Below are positions 46,486 to 57,699 of a stretch of DNA of 64,000 bases, piece by piece. Numbering within the stretch: position 1 is the stretch's first letter; every line of letters begins with the position of its first letter. A model generated the notes under the pieces. That model was not told the origin of the DNA and searched no databases. It saw only the letters and a program-made list of their open reading frames with translations. The DNA is from Lycorma delicatula (taxonomy: Eukaryota; Arthropoda; Insecta; Hemiptera; Fulgoridae), in NCBI RefSeq assembly GCF_047948215.1, contig NC_134461.1, positions 91,470,245 through 91,534,244 on the forward strand, given 5' to 3'. The translations under genes were made by a program, and so were the position numbers.

Positions 46486-46872
46486 TCGCCAGCAGAATGA
46501 TAATTTCTGGGAAAGTCCTCTGAGAAGAGAACTTTCCCATTAACTACAGAAGAAGAGTAAGACCGGAGGATGAAGGGGTGAAGGACAGCTCCCTGCTGAC
46601 CTGTCGCTGGTCCGCGCTTGCGTGGATCGGCGACGATGATGACGCACGGAGACTCTGAATACCCTGAGTCCGAAGGCTCCCGCCGGGGCTGTGGTTATGC
46701 TTCAATGCCGGTCTGGCCCCGGACTTGGCGAGCTGGTGAGGGGGTTTAGGGTTAGTCGGTTGGGCGCAGGAACACAAACGCATACCTTGCGGAACCTGTG
46801 GCGAGTCCAACACCGCTCCTTGTGGGGCGTACATAACTGGTATAACTTCTTCTCGCCCCCCCCCCAAAATAA

Positions 46873-47052
46873 TTGAATACTAGATCTTGGATACCGGTAT
46901 TCTTTGGTGGTTGAGTTTCAGTTAACCACACATCTCAGGAATGGTCTATCTGAGACTGTACAAGACTACACTTCATTTGCGTTCATACATACCCTCACTC
47001 ATCCTCTGAAGTAATACCTTGTGGTGGTTCTGGAGCCAAAACAGAAATAAGA
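46873..47052 (+). mobile_element. SINE-B, 3' part after the LINE insertion
   Basis: Continues the SINE-B body from ttgaatactagatcttgg through cacacatctcaggaatgg to the tail catcctctgaagtaatacc and a short A-rich end at about 47050. Confidence 0.9.
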
Positions 47053-47447
47053 AAAGAAACAGTCGTTTAATAACACCAAAAACCTGTGTCTTATAAAAGT
47101 ATAAAATGGAATTATGAGAAAAGATGGTAAAAATTTGTCTAAGAAGCATGACTAAGATCCCTTACAAATCGGGAATTAAGTTCGTTTAGAATGAGGAGTT
47201 AAATTTTACGATCAATATTTTTACTTTCGTATAAATTAATTTGTTATAAGATATTCACTATGTAACCCTACCATGGCTAATATATCCTACCTGTACATCC
47301 TAAGCAACATATCACCACAGGAAAATCAAATAATTTTTCTGTACAAAATAAAGAATTATTTGAAATAAATACATTTGGTAAAAAAATGTTAAATACGTTT
47401 AACGATAAATTAAGTGTTAGCAGCTGTAATTGAATTGTAAAAAAAAA
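47053..47447. other. AT-rich DNA, no gene seen
   Basis: No coding or repeat signal recognised. Confidence 0.5.
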
Positions 47448-47653
47448 TCTGATGTGGACATCACATGACTTCCTTGGACGCCTATTAAATTACATATATA
47501 CATTTTTTACAATGAAAAGTACATAAAATTTTATTTTATTAACAACTTCTGATATTTTCTCATTTTTTTTGTTTTATTGTTGTTATTGAATTATTATTAT
47601 TATTGGTAAAAGTTTTTTTGAAATCAGTGGTTAATAATTGTTAATAAATCAAT
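47448..47653 (+). repeat. R650 copy 4, left half
   Basis: Begins tctgatgtggacatcacatg as in copy 3 and follows the family to ttaataaatcaat, where similarity stops abruptly. The remaining half is found reversed at 48146-48631. Confidence 0.85.
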
Positions 47654-48145
47654 GAAATAATTATTTTTTGTATCGAAATATCGACGAACTGCACATCTAG
47701 ATGCAGTGGTGATTTTTTTTTTTTTTTGTTATAAAAAAAGAATGAGGTTTTTTTTATCACTAATAGAAAAAAGGAGGTAAATTCTGTTAAAAATATTTCT
47801 ATTTGTCAGCCTTCATCATCGCCTTTTAGTTTTCAGTTGGTTGCACAAGACAGTAATTAATTGTTGTTTATATTTATTAACGTTATCAAATGTGTATAGC
47901 AATTATATAGTGATAATTGAGTCAACTGGTATGATATGAATCCTTCAATAAGCAGTCGTGAGCAACGCACCAAACCGGATAAAATGTGTTACAGAACAAG
48001 AAATTCATGTGAAATTAGTGTGAGAAAGAAAACAATTTCAAAGTTTTGAATACTTTATATTTTAATCAATTACAAAGTTTTACAAGAATCTGTGAACTTC
48101 AGTGACAGCCTTTTAAAATTATATTTTATATCAGTTCGTTTTTTA
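47654..48145. other. Segment between the two halves of R650 copy 4
   Basis: 490 bp without a coding frame or known repeat. If the inversion reading is right, this segment is itself inverted relative to its ancestral orientation. Confidence 0.5.
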
Positions 48146-48631
48146 CTAGGTGAAGTAAAGGAAGTATTGTGATCAAGGAAAATTTCGGTTTTCAGATTTC
48201 AACGGAAATATCCATTTTGACCAACCCTGAATGCATTTTGACTACTTTCGGCGTGACGTCTGTACGTACGTACGTATAACTCGCATAACTCAAAAACGAT
48301 TAGCCGTAGGATGTTAAAATTTTAGATATAGGACTGTTGTAACATCTAGTTATACACCTCCCCTTTGGATTGCAATCGACTGGACCAAAAGTGTCCAAAA
48401 CACCCAAAATCCAAAAAAAAAAAAAAACAATTGGATTTTGGAGTTTTTCTTAAGCGCAATAATAAGTTCTCATTTAGAGAATTTCAAAGTATATCATAAG
48501 TGGTACTTATTTTCATTGGTTCCAGAATTATAGCCAAAAAAATTTTAATTAATGAATTATTTGGATCTTACAAGGGGAAGGCTATAGTCCAATCCGATTT
48601 CATCTCCTTTTTTTAATTTTTAAATATATTG
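48146..48631 (-). repeat. R650 copy 4, right half, reversed
   Basis: Runs from gaagtaaaggaagtattgtg through the aactcaaaaacgattagccg core to aaatatattg, where it stops at the same family position at which the left half breaks. The two halves meet within about 4 bases of each other on the family sequence. Confidence 0.85.
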
Positions 48632-48673
48632 TTAAATATTTTTCCTTTTATTACAATAAATTAAAAGTTTACA

Positions 48674-48714
48674 ATCACGACATCACGACATCACATCACA
48701 TCACATCACATCAC
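48674..48714 (+). repeat. (ATCAC)n short tandem repeat
   Basis: About seven imperfect five-base units. Not the insect telomere repeat. Confidence 0.9.
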
Positions 48715-48869
48715 CTTAACATGAACTACACTACACTACAAGTCTAAAATTCTTTAAAATTTACATATGTCAAATAATAATATCATAGATTACGAAATAT
48801 CGTAGTTTAAAAAAATATTAAAAGTATAAGATACTATTGAATAAAATGATACTGTGTGTTTTAATGACA

Positions 48870-50335
48870 TATAGCTGAGACAACGAGATTCAAAAAGGTC
48901 TTAATCTCGAAAAAATTCACTACACAGAAAAATTATTGGAATGGGTTAGGAAAAGTACGTAGAATAAGGGTGCCCTAGCGGACATGACATGGACGAATAA
49001 CTATTTGTTTATTAACAAAAAGGAAAACTTCTTAATTTTTCGCCAATAACGGCAATGTTTTTAATCGCATGTAAAAATAAAAAGCATCAATAGATAACTG
49101 AGAAAATTTTGTATAAAAAACCTTTCGACTAGTTTTTTCTACGAGCAAAACTCTAAGGGCGCTAGCAAATTTTTACAATAAGCAACAAACTCACACTATG
49201 GTAGCGAGGTACTTAAAAACATAATTTGTTAATTTTGCTCGTAGAAAAAAGGGTTCGGAAGCTTTTTAATGGAAAATTTTCTTAGTTTTCTGCTGGCGGT
49301 ATTTATATTTTTCATAGAATAAAAATAAATAAAATATTGACAAAAATCTAGATATTTTTCTCAAAAATCCGCGTTTATTTCCACAACATCAAAAAATTTG
49401 TAAAATTTTGCAAAATCAGTCAAATATAAGGTTAAATATTGGTAAATGACGTATTTTTATTTAAATTTACGAAGTTGCATAAAATTATCTGATTTCGTTA
49501 ATTTTTTATAACAATTTGTTTATAGTGTCATTTTTCATGTATTTACGAATTATACTAACATTTACATTTTAAACTCAATAAAAAATTAAAGTTTTTGTAA
49601 AACCATCTCTGCCATCTTAAAGTACATGTTACCTTACAAATAACAATTAAAATATTTTTATATTTGAAAAAACAGGATTAATAACGATTGGTTTTGAACG
49701 TTAGCCAAGGTAGAGAAAGACGCTTTTTCTAGAAAATGGAATTTTCAAATGTTGATAAATAAACAATTATGTAATATGTAGAGATATCCCTGGTGAAATG
49801 TGTAAATAGTAAGCTCAAGAACAGAATGCGATATTGACTTTTTCACCCTTTGCAATTTGTTTATGTTATAGTCGTTTTCTCAACTTGCAAATTTTCAAAG
49901 TAGATCCGAATTAATAGGCAATCAGAAATTAAAAATACTTCGAAAATTTAATTTATAGTCTTGGATCTTATAAATGGTAGCTTTTATAATTGTTTTTATT
50001 ATTTATAATAGGAAAAGAGTTATGGAAGTTAATTTACTGCGCGCCGTGCTCGTGGAAAAATGTATTCGAGAGCGTTTTAATGTAAATTTCCTCAGCTATC
50101 TATTGAAGCTTTTTATCTTTATATGCCAATTAAATACAAAGATGCTATTGGAAAAAACTAAACATTTTTCCTTAATTTATTAATTAACAAATTAAATAGG
50201 TAATCGCTCATCTCCGCTAAAGCACACTTTTATTCTACGTATTGTTGCGAACCCATTCCAATAATTTATTTGCTGTAGTAAATTTTTTCGAGGTTAAAAT
50301 CTGTATTGATTCAGCTTTCTAAGGTTAAATATTCA
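48870..50335. mobile_element. Inverted-repeat element, 1.46 kb, class unknown
   Basis: Left arm 48870-49175 pairs with right arm about 50030-50335. On + the right end reads cccattccaataattt and attttttcgaggtt; the left end read in reverse gives cccattccaataattt and attttttcgagatt. Deeper inside, ctcagctatctattgaagct matches the reversed left arm ctcagttatctattgatgct. An extra partial copy of the inner arm lies at 49232-49330. The arms are perhaps 70-75% alike by eye. The 69-codon ORF (49974-50183) lies mostly in the right arm and is not protein-like. Confidence 0.8.
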
Positions 50336-51119
50336 TAAATCGTGTGATATTTTAAGGTAATAACTTGTAACTAATTCGCAAGGGGAAGACAAAACTGTGG
50401 TCATGTATTCATAAAAAGGTTTATACATTTTTTAAAAAAGATATAACTGCTTTAAACTGGTCAAAAGGAATTTTTAAACATTTTTTCCGTTAATTTATTA
50501 GAAGGATGCAGTTTAATAAAATTTTTAACATACGAAGTAATATAAAATAAAAATCGTAATTCTGTACCATGCTATTGAGTCATTAAGCGTCAGTCATCAT
50601 TTTATAATTTTTTTTTTTTACATCTCTCTCCGAAATTACAAGAGAATTAAATTTTATTACTAATAAAAGTTAAATGTCTCTTGAACTTCAGATTTAAAAA
50701 TAATCCTTTAATAAAAAAAAAAGGTACTAATCTGATTAGTAGGTTTCGTTTTAATTGAATCTGAACGTTTAATATTATTTTATTAAAATGTTTCTTAATT
50801 ATATTCATCCAATTTTTTATAATTCTACAAACAGGTAGATATTTAAACGAATTAATTTTTCCTGAAAGAGATTTGTAGCTTTTAATTCATTGTAATAATT
50901 AATATATACATGTTAAGCCTTTTTTTAAGATGATTATTCTGATGTAATAACAGATTTATTTTGACAATTCGTGGTGCAGTAGAAATCTTTTCATACTTAT
51001 GTTTAACTAAAGAGAATTGTATCAGTTACTCAGTTGTTTGATTGATTATTTTAATAGATACTAGGTGACAGCCAATAAAAAAAATGTTATTAGTACGGAC
51101 AGGTTATGCTAACCTGTCG
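50336..51119. other. AT-rich DNA, no gene seen
   Basis: A 9 bp-arm palindrome, gacaggttatgctaacctgtc without spacing, sits near 51100 at the outer edge of the next element. Otherwise nothing recognised. Confidence 0.5.
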
Positions 51120-51479
51120 GTACGTAAGCGTAAATACGCTTTGTTATCCAGGTATAACTAGCAAAAATTTCACCCGAATTCAGATCCGCCGATGAAATGA
51201 GGTCATACTGAAATTACTAAAGCGTTATGTAAAGGATAAATTTGATGGTTTCTTGACTTGAAAAACCGAATAAAATACGTTTCAAAACATTATTTTCCTA
51301 TAGTTTACATATCAGAAGTAAAAATAAAATTAGATGATGAAACACAGGTTTTTTTTAGGTATGAAGTACAATAACTTTGATTAATAAATGCGTAAATTTT
51401 ATTATCAAAATTTTTGGAGAATTTAATCCTAAAAGCAAAGATGGAATAAAGTTAATAAAAAAATTTTATTATTAAAAAT

Positions 51480-52125
51480 TAAAAAAACTTACGTGTTCAC
51501 CATATGACTTCCTTTTACGCATATTAAATTACATATACACATTTTTGGTTTGTTTTTTTTTAATGAAACCTACATAAAATTTTATTTCAATAATAATTTC
51601 TAACATTTGTTCATTTTTTAAAATTGTTATTGAATTATTTATTGTAGACTATCAGAGGTTAATAATTATTAATAAATCAATATATTTAAATTAAATAAAA
51701 AAGAATTGTGCCTTCCTCCTGAAAGATGCAAATATTTCATTAATTAAAATGTGATTTGGCCATAATTCTGGAACCAATGAAAATAACTACCACTTATGAT
51801 ATATCGTTGAAAAGCTCTCAATGAGAGCTTATTATTGCAGTTAAGAAAAACTCAGATTTTTGGTTTTTTGGATACTTTTGGTCCAGTCGATTGCAATCAA
51901 AAGGGAAGGTGCATAACTAGATGTTTTACAACAGTTCTAAATACAAAATTTCAACATCCTAACCGTTTTTGAGTTATGCGAGATACATAAGTACGTATAG
52001 ACGTCACGCTGAAACTAGTCAAAATGGATTCAGGGATGATCAAAATGGATATTTTCGTTGAAATCTGAAAACCAAGATTTTTCGCGATCATAATACTTCC
52101 TTTACTTCGGACAGGGAAGTAAAAA
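51480..52125 (+). repeat. R650 dispersed repeat, copy 5
   Basis: Runs from acgtgttcaccatatgactt to tacttcctttacttcgg. It has a small deletion that removes the box-B-like word. It lies inside LTIR-Tc copy 2, next to the point where the transposase similarity ends. Confidence 0.8.
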
Positions 52126-52159
52126 TGTTATTAATTTGTAAATAATAAAAACAGCTGTT

Positions 52160-52770
52160 TTTAGTATAATAAATTTAGATCTCTCATTCCACACAACTTT
52201 TCTCCAATACATGTTTTTCTAGTATGAAAGGGTCTATTAAATGGTTGTCGATCATTAATATTAAATGTTTGTTGACCTCACGAAAATCGTTGCTGGTAAT
52301 TTGATTCAACAACAGCATGTGGATTTTCTTCAAACCACACCAATCTGAATACCGTGTGTTTTTATTATTAATAGACACACGTAATTCCGTGTGTCTATTA
52401 CGGTTAATAGTAGTTTTTTCGAACGTAGTATGAACGGAATTAAGTGGTAATTGTCAACAACTGACAAAACTGCAGTCGTCTGGCATGGTCACCAAAGTGG
52501 AAGTTTTGAACTTTCTGAACATTATAAGGACGCAGTCTGTGAACATGTACGTCCTCCATATTATACTTTATAGAGTGTTGAGTCGTGCAGAAATTCTTTG
52601 TGTGCCGTTGTAGGACGAAGCTGTACCACATGAAGAATATTTTTCCTTTCATCACCACGTACCGATTGTCGTTCATATGAATTATGGGTACCATTCTCAT
52701 CAAGATTATTAAAAATTCTCCAAAATATTTTACGATTTGAAATTATTCGTCCAGGATATCTGTGCTTATA
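52160..52770 (-). pseudogene. LTIR-Tc transposase, central part
   Basis: On - from the mariner outwards: YKHRYPGRIISNRKIFWRIF, then a diverged stretch, VQKVQNFHFGDHARRLQFCQ, and further on ENPHAVVESNYQQ-like text in shifted frames, DNHLIDPFILEKHVLEK. This matches insect mariner-like transposases: F.GRRLPNRRTFxxL, the LHPYHLQRVQxLxPGDHARRLEFCxW box, then WxxENPHA and GIIGxxLIGPFFLExxLxxxRY. Several frameshifts. The C-terminal part, present in copy 1, is missing here. Confidence 0.72.
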
Positions 52771-53920
52771 CGAGGGTTATTTTTTTCAAGGTCCGATCGG
52801 TCGCGAAATAAAAACCCGCGCAAAAATCGGATGAACCCTTTGCGCATATGTGTTGCACAGCGTTTCTAGTATGGCTTTCAACACGCCGCGTCACTTCGTT
52901 TAGTTCTGAACACGCAGTTAGCACGTAAACATGTCTATAACAATAGCATCTGTCTAACAATAGCACACCCGTCTAGTGTGAAGTGCGTGCAGTAATTCGA
53001 TTTCTTCAGGCTGAGGGGTGAAGTGCAGCTGAAATTCATCGACGAATAAGTAATTGTACGGTGAAACTTCAATGAGTGACAGCAAAGTGCGACAATGGTG
53101 CAGGAACTTTAAAGCAGGACACAAGCTGTGTGCGAGATGGGTTCCCATGATGCTGTCCGACCATCACAAAACAATGAGAATAGACGCCTCCCTAACGTTT
53201 CTCCAGCGCTACCACAATGAAGCACAAAATTTTTTGAACAAAATTGTCACAGGGGACCGAGACGCGAGTCCATTTCGAAACTGAAGAAACAAAAGAACAA
53301 TCCAAACAGTGGATGCATTCTCATTCTTCCAGTAAACCAAAGAAGTTCAAGCGAACCTTCTCCAACAGAAAGTGTATGGCTACTGTGTTCTGCGACCGGA
53401 ATGAAGTTATCTTGGTGGAATTCATGGAACGTGGCAAGACCGTCACTGCAGCCTCATACTGCGTGACTCTTCAACGTCTACGAAGGGCAATTCAGAATAA
53501 GCGGAGAGGAATGTTATCATCAGGCCGCATACTCGGCCGCATACTGCAGCTGTAACAAAGAAGCTCCTGCAGCGTTTCGTTGGGAATTGTTTGATCACCC
53601 ACCATACAGCCCGGACTTGGCTCCATCCGATTTTCACCTCTTTTCTCACGTGAAACGCTGACTAGGAGGACAACATTTTGGCACAGACATCGAGCTGCAG
53701 ACCAGCGTAGAAACATGGCTGAAAACACAGGCGACTCCGTTCTATGACGAGGGTATTGGAAAGTTGGTACCACGTTACGAAAAATGCCTAAATCGGAGTG
53801 GCGACTATGTATAGAAATAGCGTAACTATGTAAGTACTTGTTACAAATAAAAAATTTTTTATTTTCACTGTGATTTTAATTTCGTGACCGATCGGACCTT
53901 GAAAAAAAAAATAACCCTCG
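52771..53920 (+). mobile_element. Mariner element, 1150 bp, TA duplication, nested in LTIR-Tc
   Basis: Left end cgagggttatttttttcaag then gtccgatcggtcgcgaaat. The right end, in reverse, is cgagggttattttttttttc then aaggtccgatcggtcacgaaat. The inverted ends of about 38 bp are almost identical. TA flanks both sides (52769-52770, 53921-53922). Shorter than a complete mariner because of an internal deletion. Confidence 0.95.
52975..53812 (+). pseudogene. Mariner transposase, internally deleted and frameshifted
   Basis: Pieces in order: AVIRFLQAEG, AAEIHRRISN, VRQWCRNFKAGH, KIVTGDRDASPF with the first Asp region, HFETEETKEQSKQWMHSHSS, MATVFCDRNEVILVEFMERG, a damaged second-Asp region where an 11-base ggccgcatact unit is duplicated, then WELFDHPPYSPDLAPSDFHL with the third Asp, LGGQHFGTDIELQTSVETWL and YEKCLNRSGDYV with a stop. 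It differs from the 40631 mariner in ends and protein, so it is another subfamily. Part of the DNA-binding/linker region is gone. Confidence 0.88.
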
Positions 53921-53922
53921 TA

Positions 53923-54020
53923 TTCTTCTCCCGCAGCTGGAGTACTTCCATCGCAAAAGCCGTAGACGAAGGTTATATCAGCATATTCCGTACAAGTGAA
54001 GAGTGTTAAATTTTATTCTA
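53923..54020 (-). pseudogene. LTIR-Tc transposase, N-terminal part
   Basis: On - it reads TEYADITFVYGFCDGSTPAA and then meets the mariner end. This is the N-terminal helix-turn-helix start of insect mariner-like transposases (family pattern EYADMxxVYGxCxGNAxxAxxxY). The protein resumes beyond the mariner as YKHRYPGR, showing that the mariner cut this frame. Confidence 0.72.
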
Positions 54021-54460
54021 TTTTGATTTTAATAATAATTTTGTTTTCGTATATTTATTACATCAATTTTCTTAGAATAAAATTCTCTACTAGTTTTAAT
54101 AATAAAATTTACACATTCTTTTAGAAATTTAACATAATTATTTAACTTCGTATCCTTAAAAATATGTTTTTTATCACTGAATATCTTTGTTTTACGTTGG
54201 TTAAAACTACAGGTTAAATACAGTTGGTTAAACTACAGGTTAATTATTAAAACTACAGGTGATACAGTTCTGGGATCTGATTTAATCTATTTTTTCAGCT
54301 CAAAAAATATATTAAACCATCGATTTTACTCCTGATTTAACGAATTAAAGATTACAGTATGATCTTATTTCACAGGGGGAACTGAAAACCGGGCGAAATT
54401 TTTCGCTACACATAACTTGATAACAAAGCGTTTTCAGATATATGTTTGTATGGACTTTTT

Positions 54461-56287
54461 TCCTTATTTCAAGCTCTAGAATCAATTCTCATATTTTCCT
54501 TTCCTCTGAATCACTCTTTATATTTGTTGAAAACTATTTAAGCTAACTAATTCGATTCATACTCTACAATTAAAATTATCGACACTAAGTTCAAAACAGT
54601 TTTTTTTAACGATATTGCATTCATGAAAATTGAGAACTTAACAAAATGAACTTAGTACAAAATAAAATGTTGGTGCTTATAAGTAAGAAACAAATTTAAA
54701 TAACGAGTAAAAACTAAATAAATAAATAAAAATAAAGGAAGAATTAAATATAGTGTGATAAGATATATATAATTAAGATATATAATAAGAATCAAAGTAG
54801 GCAATATGATCCTAACAAAAAAAAAATTACTTATTTTTCTCCAGAGTAACTTTTTAAATTTTAAGAAACGTATCACAAGTTCACAAAGAAAAAATAATTA
54901 GTAACAAGGTTATCGAAATATCACGACAGTTTTAGGTGAAAGGGACAAGTAGGATGGGATAAAGTGGTAGGACGAAGAAATATACTGCGACTTCAGAATT
55001 TGAGGAACTTCAGGAAGTTTTAAAAGCTCATTCAAGAAACTTTTTTAGAGCCGGAATTGAGGATATTCATGCTGTAAAAAGATAGTAAGTTATGAAGATA
55101 TCCAGGTTTAAGATAAACATATTGATCGCCGACTTTCAAAAGAAGATGACACTTTAAGAAAAAAGACTACTAGCGACTTCACTGTGGAAAGAAATAAAAA
55201 CGGAAACATTCGAATCCTAATAAGCATGCACGTACAAGTATACCTCACTTGATTTAAAGAAAGTTAAAGAAAAATAATTATAAAAGAAATTTTCTTCTAG
55301 AAAGGTTTTTATGAATCAAATTTAGGGAAAGCGGAAAATCATAAGAGCAATGTTGTTTAAAAAGCTGACAAAAAGTTGTAATACTTTCCTGAAATTGGTT
55401 ATTTATTGGTATAAAGTAGAAAAATAATGACACATAAAAAAAAAAATAAAATAAGTTTTAAAAAATCGATATTTTTAAGCTTTTATTGTTCTCCATCCCC
55501 AATATTGTCCCCAAAGACAATATTTTGTCTTTGTTACTTGCAATTCGTCTATGTCTAGGAAGACATGAAAAAAAAAATCATTTAAAAAATACACATTTTT
55601 TATCCGAAAAATATGCGTATTTATTAAACGTTCAAATTCAGTTAAAACGAAATCTATCAAATAAATAAAAAGTGAGGTTTTACGATTTTTGGGTAAGGGA
55701 TGAATTTTAGTACAATTTTTTTTAAAAACGGTAATCGTAAACAAATATACTGTGATTAATATAAAGTGGATTTATGTTTGAACGTTTTGAGAAAATTAAT
55801 TTTTGACCCACAAAAACTATCCATTCCACCCCCTGGAGATATTGACACCAAAATGTTACCAAAAAAATGTCCCATGTTACATGCGTCTATACAAAATTTC
55901 ATCAAAATCGATTTATCTCATCAAAGTTATTAAGCTTCAAACATGCCAACACACGTACACACGAGCATATGTACCCCCATTAGTTTTTGGAATCCATGAA
56001 TCATAAAATGCAAAAATAAACTCATACCTTATTTTTAACTGGTTTCCATTCCTTGCTTCTTGTAATATATCACTAGAATTATGAAGCCAGGAAAGTAAAA
56101 ATGTTATTAAAAATACGTCAAAAAATATGAAAAATATGTTGTAAGTATTATAATACGTGTGTTATAAAATGTATCTTATAAAAATATGTTATAAAAATAT
56201 TTTTAAAAAACTGTATAAAAATTGTTATAAAAACATAAAAAAATTTTATTAAAAATTTTTATAATTTGAGTTTTAGGACTGCCAAAT
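54461..56287. other. Intergenic, possible unclassified repeat at 55490-56090
   Basis: AT-rich. The stretch around 55800-56000 (caaaatttcatcaaaatcga, gttattaagcttcaaac) reads like a dispersed non-coding repeat, but no second copy is in the window. The short ORFs here show no motif. Confidence 0.35.
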
Positions 56288-56294
56288 TGAAGAA

Positions 56295-56993
56295 ACTTTT
56301 TTTTTTTGCTCAATAACAATTATAATTACAATTAGCTCTCCTGCGGAACACAAGTAAGTTTCCTGACTAAAGCACGTGATAAGAAGGTCCTTAAGGAACC
56401 CCCAAAATAAAAATACACAATAAATAGTTGCAAGCAAACTTAAAGTCAAATATGAAATTTTAAGTACAGTCATAAATCACAAACCATCAATTTCAGCACC
56501 ATATAGTCCACAAAACAAACATTAATAACAAATAAAAAAGAAAAAGAAAGAGAAGTAACAAGAAATTAGATACGACACCATAAAACTTGACGGTGTTAGA
56601 TTCCAAACCGTTACGCAGACCCTAAGTCGCGTATATGGGCTCGATTCAACCGTCGGACGTCTCTGCTATTATCGAATAGATTAATTGCAAAGTGGTTTAC
56701 ATGATTCTCAACCCTCTGCAGGTTTTTGTCATTGCGCTGTTGTGCAATCTCACTAACCTACGGGAGCTCCAGATAATCGTGAATCTCATCATTCCGCGTG
56801 AATCAAGGCGCTTCGGCAATTATCCTCGCTACTTTTTTCTGAAATCGTTGCATAATTTCCACATTACTAGTACTAGCCGTTCCCCACAATTCTACACCGT
56901 ACGTCCAGATTGGGCACAGGATAGCCTTATAAATTAAGATCTTGTTGGAATACGTGAGGCCTGAGTTCCTCCGTAGCAGCCAGTGAAGTTGCC
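56295..56993 (-). mobile_element. Jockey-clade LINE, 5'-truncated, with poly-A
   Basis: On - the frame reads FRQLHWLLRRNSGLTYSNK, LIYKAILCPIWTYGVELWG, TASTSNVEIMQRFQKKVARI, then after TGA and TAG stops VENHVNHFAINLFDNS, DVRRLNRAHIRDL. This is the complete closing section of a Jockey-type RT. A ~300 bp 3' UTR ends in an A run (T on +, 56297-56310). The short flank tgaagaa occurs at 56288-56294 and 56994-57000 and may be the target duplication. Less decayed than the Jockey relic at 5660. Confidence 0.82.
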
Positions 56994-57112
56994 TGAAGAA
57001 GCATATTTGAAACAATAAAGTGGCTAAACGTTTTCAATTTTTTTATTTATTTCATTAAGATATAACCTAAACATTTATAGTTTGAATGGTTCTGGAAAAG
57101 TTTTATATTAAT

Positions 57113-57500
57113 ACAAGCCGATCCGGCAATGCTTCGCCATTGCTAGATTTGAGTATATTATTTATATAGATTAAATGAACACAAATGAAAGTTTGATAAA
57201 ACATTAAAATTGAACATTACGGAACTTCACAAAATTTAACAACATTACGGAACTTCACAAAATTTAACCTTTCTCTTTTACCTTTTCTCCCTTTCTCCTT
57301 TTTCTCTTCCCCCCTTTTACTTTCTCATTTTCCTTCCCCATTTCCCCATTTTCCTTTTTCCCATTTTAATTTTACCATATCCCTTTCCCTTTCCCCATTA
57401 CCCCTTCATCCCTTTTACCTCTTTCGATTTTTCCCTTTCTCCTTTTCTCTCTGCGCGTAAATCGGTCCAGTAGTTTATTAGTCTATGGCGGACAAACATA
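57113..57500 (-). mobile_element. Helitron-like element fragment
   Basis: Reverse relative of 10970-11335. On - it has caccgatttacgcgcg-type text, a purine-rich ggggaaaagg stretch (pyrimidine-rich on +), a duplicated 29 bp unit aacattacggaacttcac..., and at the end a hairpin caatggcgaagcattg followed by cttgt where a Helitron CTAGT would be. Confidence 0.45.
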
Positions 57501-57699
57501 TCGCAAACATTTAAATGAAATCGTAAAATCTTTAGTACAGCGTGTGTTGCTTTTACGTTCAACAGATAGGGCTGTTTTTCAAAAAAAGCATATTTTTACC
57601 TATCACAGGTAATGATATCTCAGGTATATAATACGAGTAGGTATATAAAACACGCTGTGTTCGATCATGTAAAGATAGTTACATAATCCTACTTACTTT

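Larger units (their letters stand above)
45297..46872 (+). mobile_element. R1-clade-like LINE inserted in SINE-B, 11 bp target duplication
   Basis: Bounded by a perfect 11 bp duplication, ttgaatactag (45286-45296 and 46873-46883), that belongs to the host SINE. It is 5'-truncated: coding starts near a YVGVYLESFRKF word. The 3' UTR from about 46500 is GC-rich and ends in a C run and ccaaaataa. The 107- and 61-codon ORFs in the UTR are not coding. Confidence 0.93.
51120..54460 (-). mobile_element. LTIR-Tc copy 2, carrying a nested mariner and an R650 copy
   Basis: Left arm 51120-51460 and right arm about 54050-54460 are inverted partners. They share acgctttgttatc at the outer side and aaattttattat with gagaatttaatcctaa-like text at the inner side. 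The arms also resemble those of 35059-36712 (gaggtagtactgaaatt against gaggtcatactgaaatt), so both are one family. Inside, on -, lie remains of the N-terminal and central transposase. The total of 3.3 kb is inflated by the R650 insertion and the mariner. Confidence 0.75.

Noticed and set aside
46544..46876. 107-codon - strand and 61-codon + strand ORFs
   Set aside because: They lie in the GC-rich 3' UTR of the R1-like LINE.
48674..48714. Telomere-like repeat
   Set aside because: The unit is ATCAC, not TTAGG or a known variant, and the run is only ~40 bp.
54950..55250. Possible decayed coding stretch
   Set aside because: Purine-rich text with words like gtaggacgaagaaatat looked LINE-like, but no frame gave a recognisable motif order.
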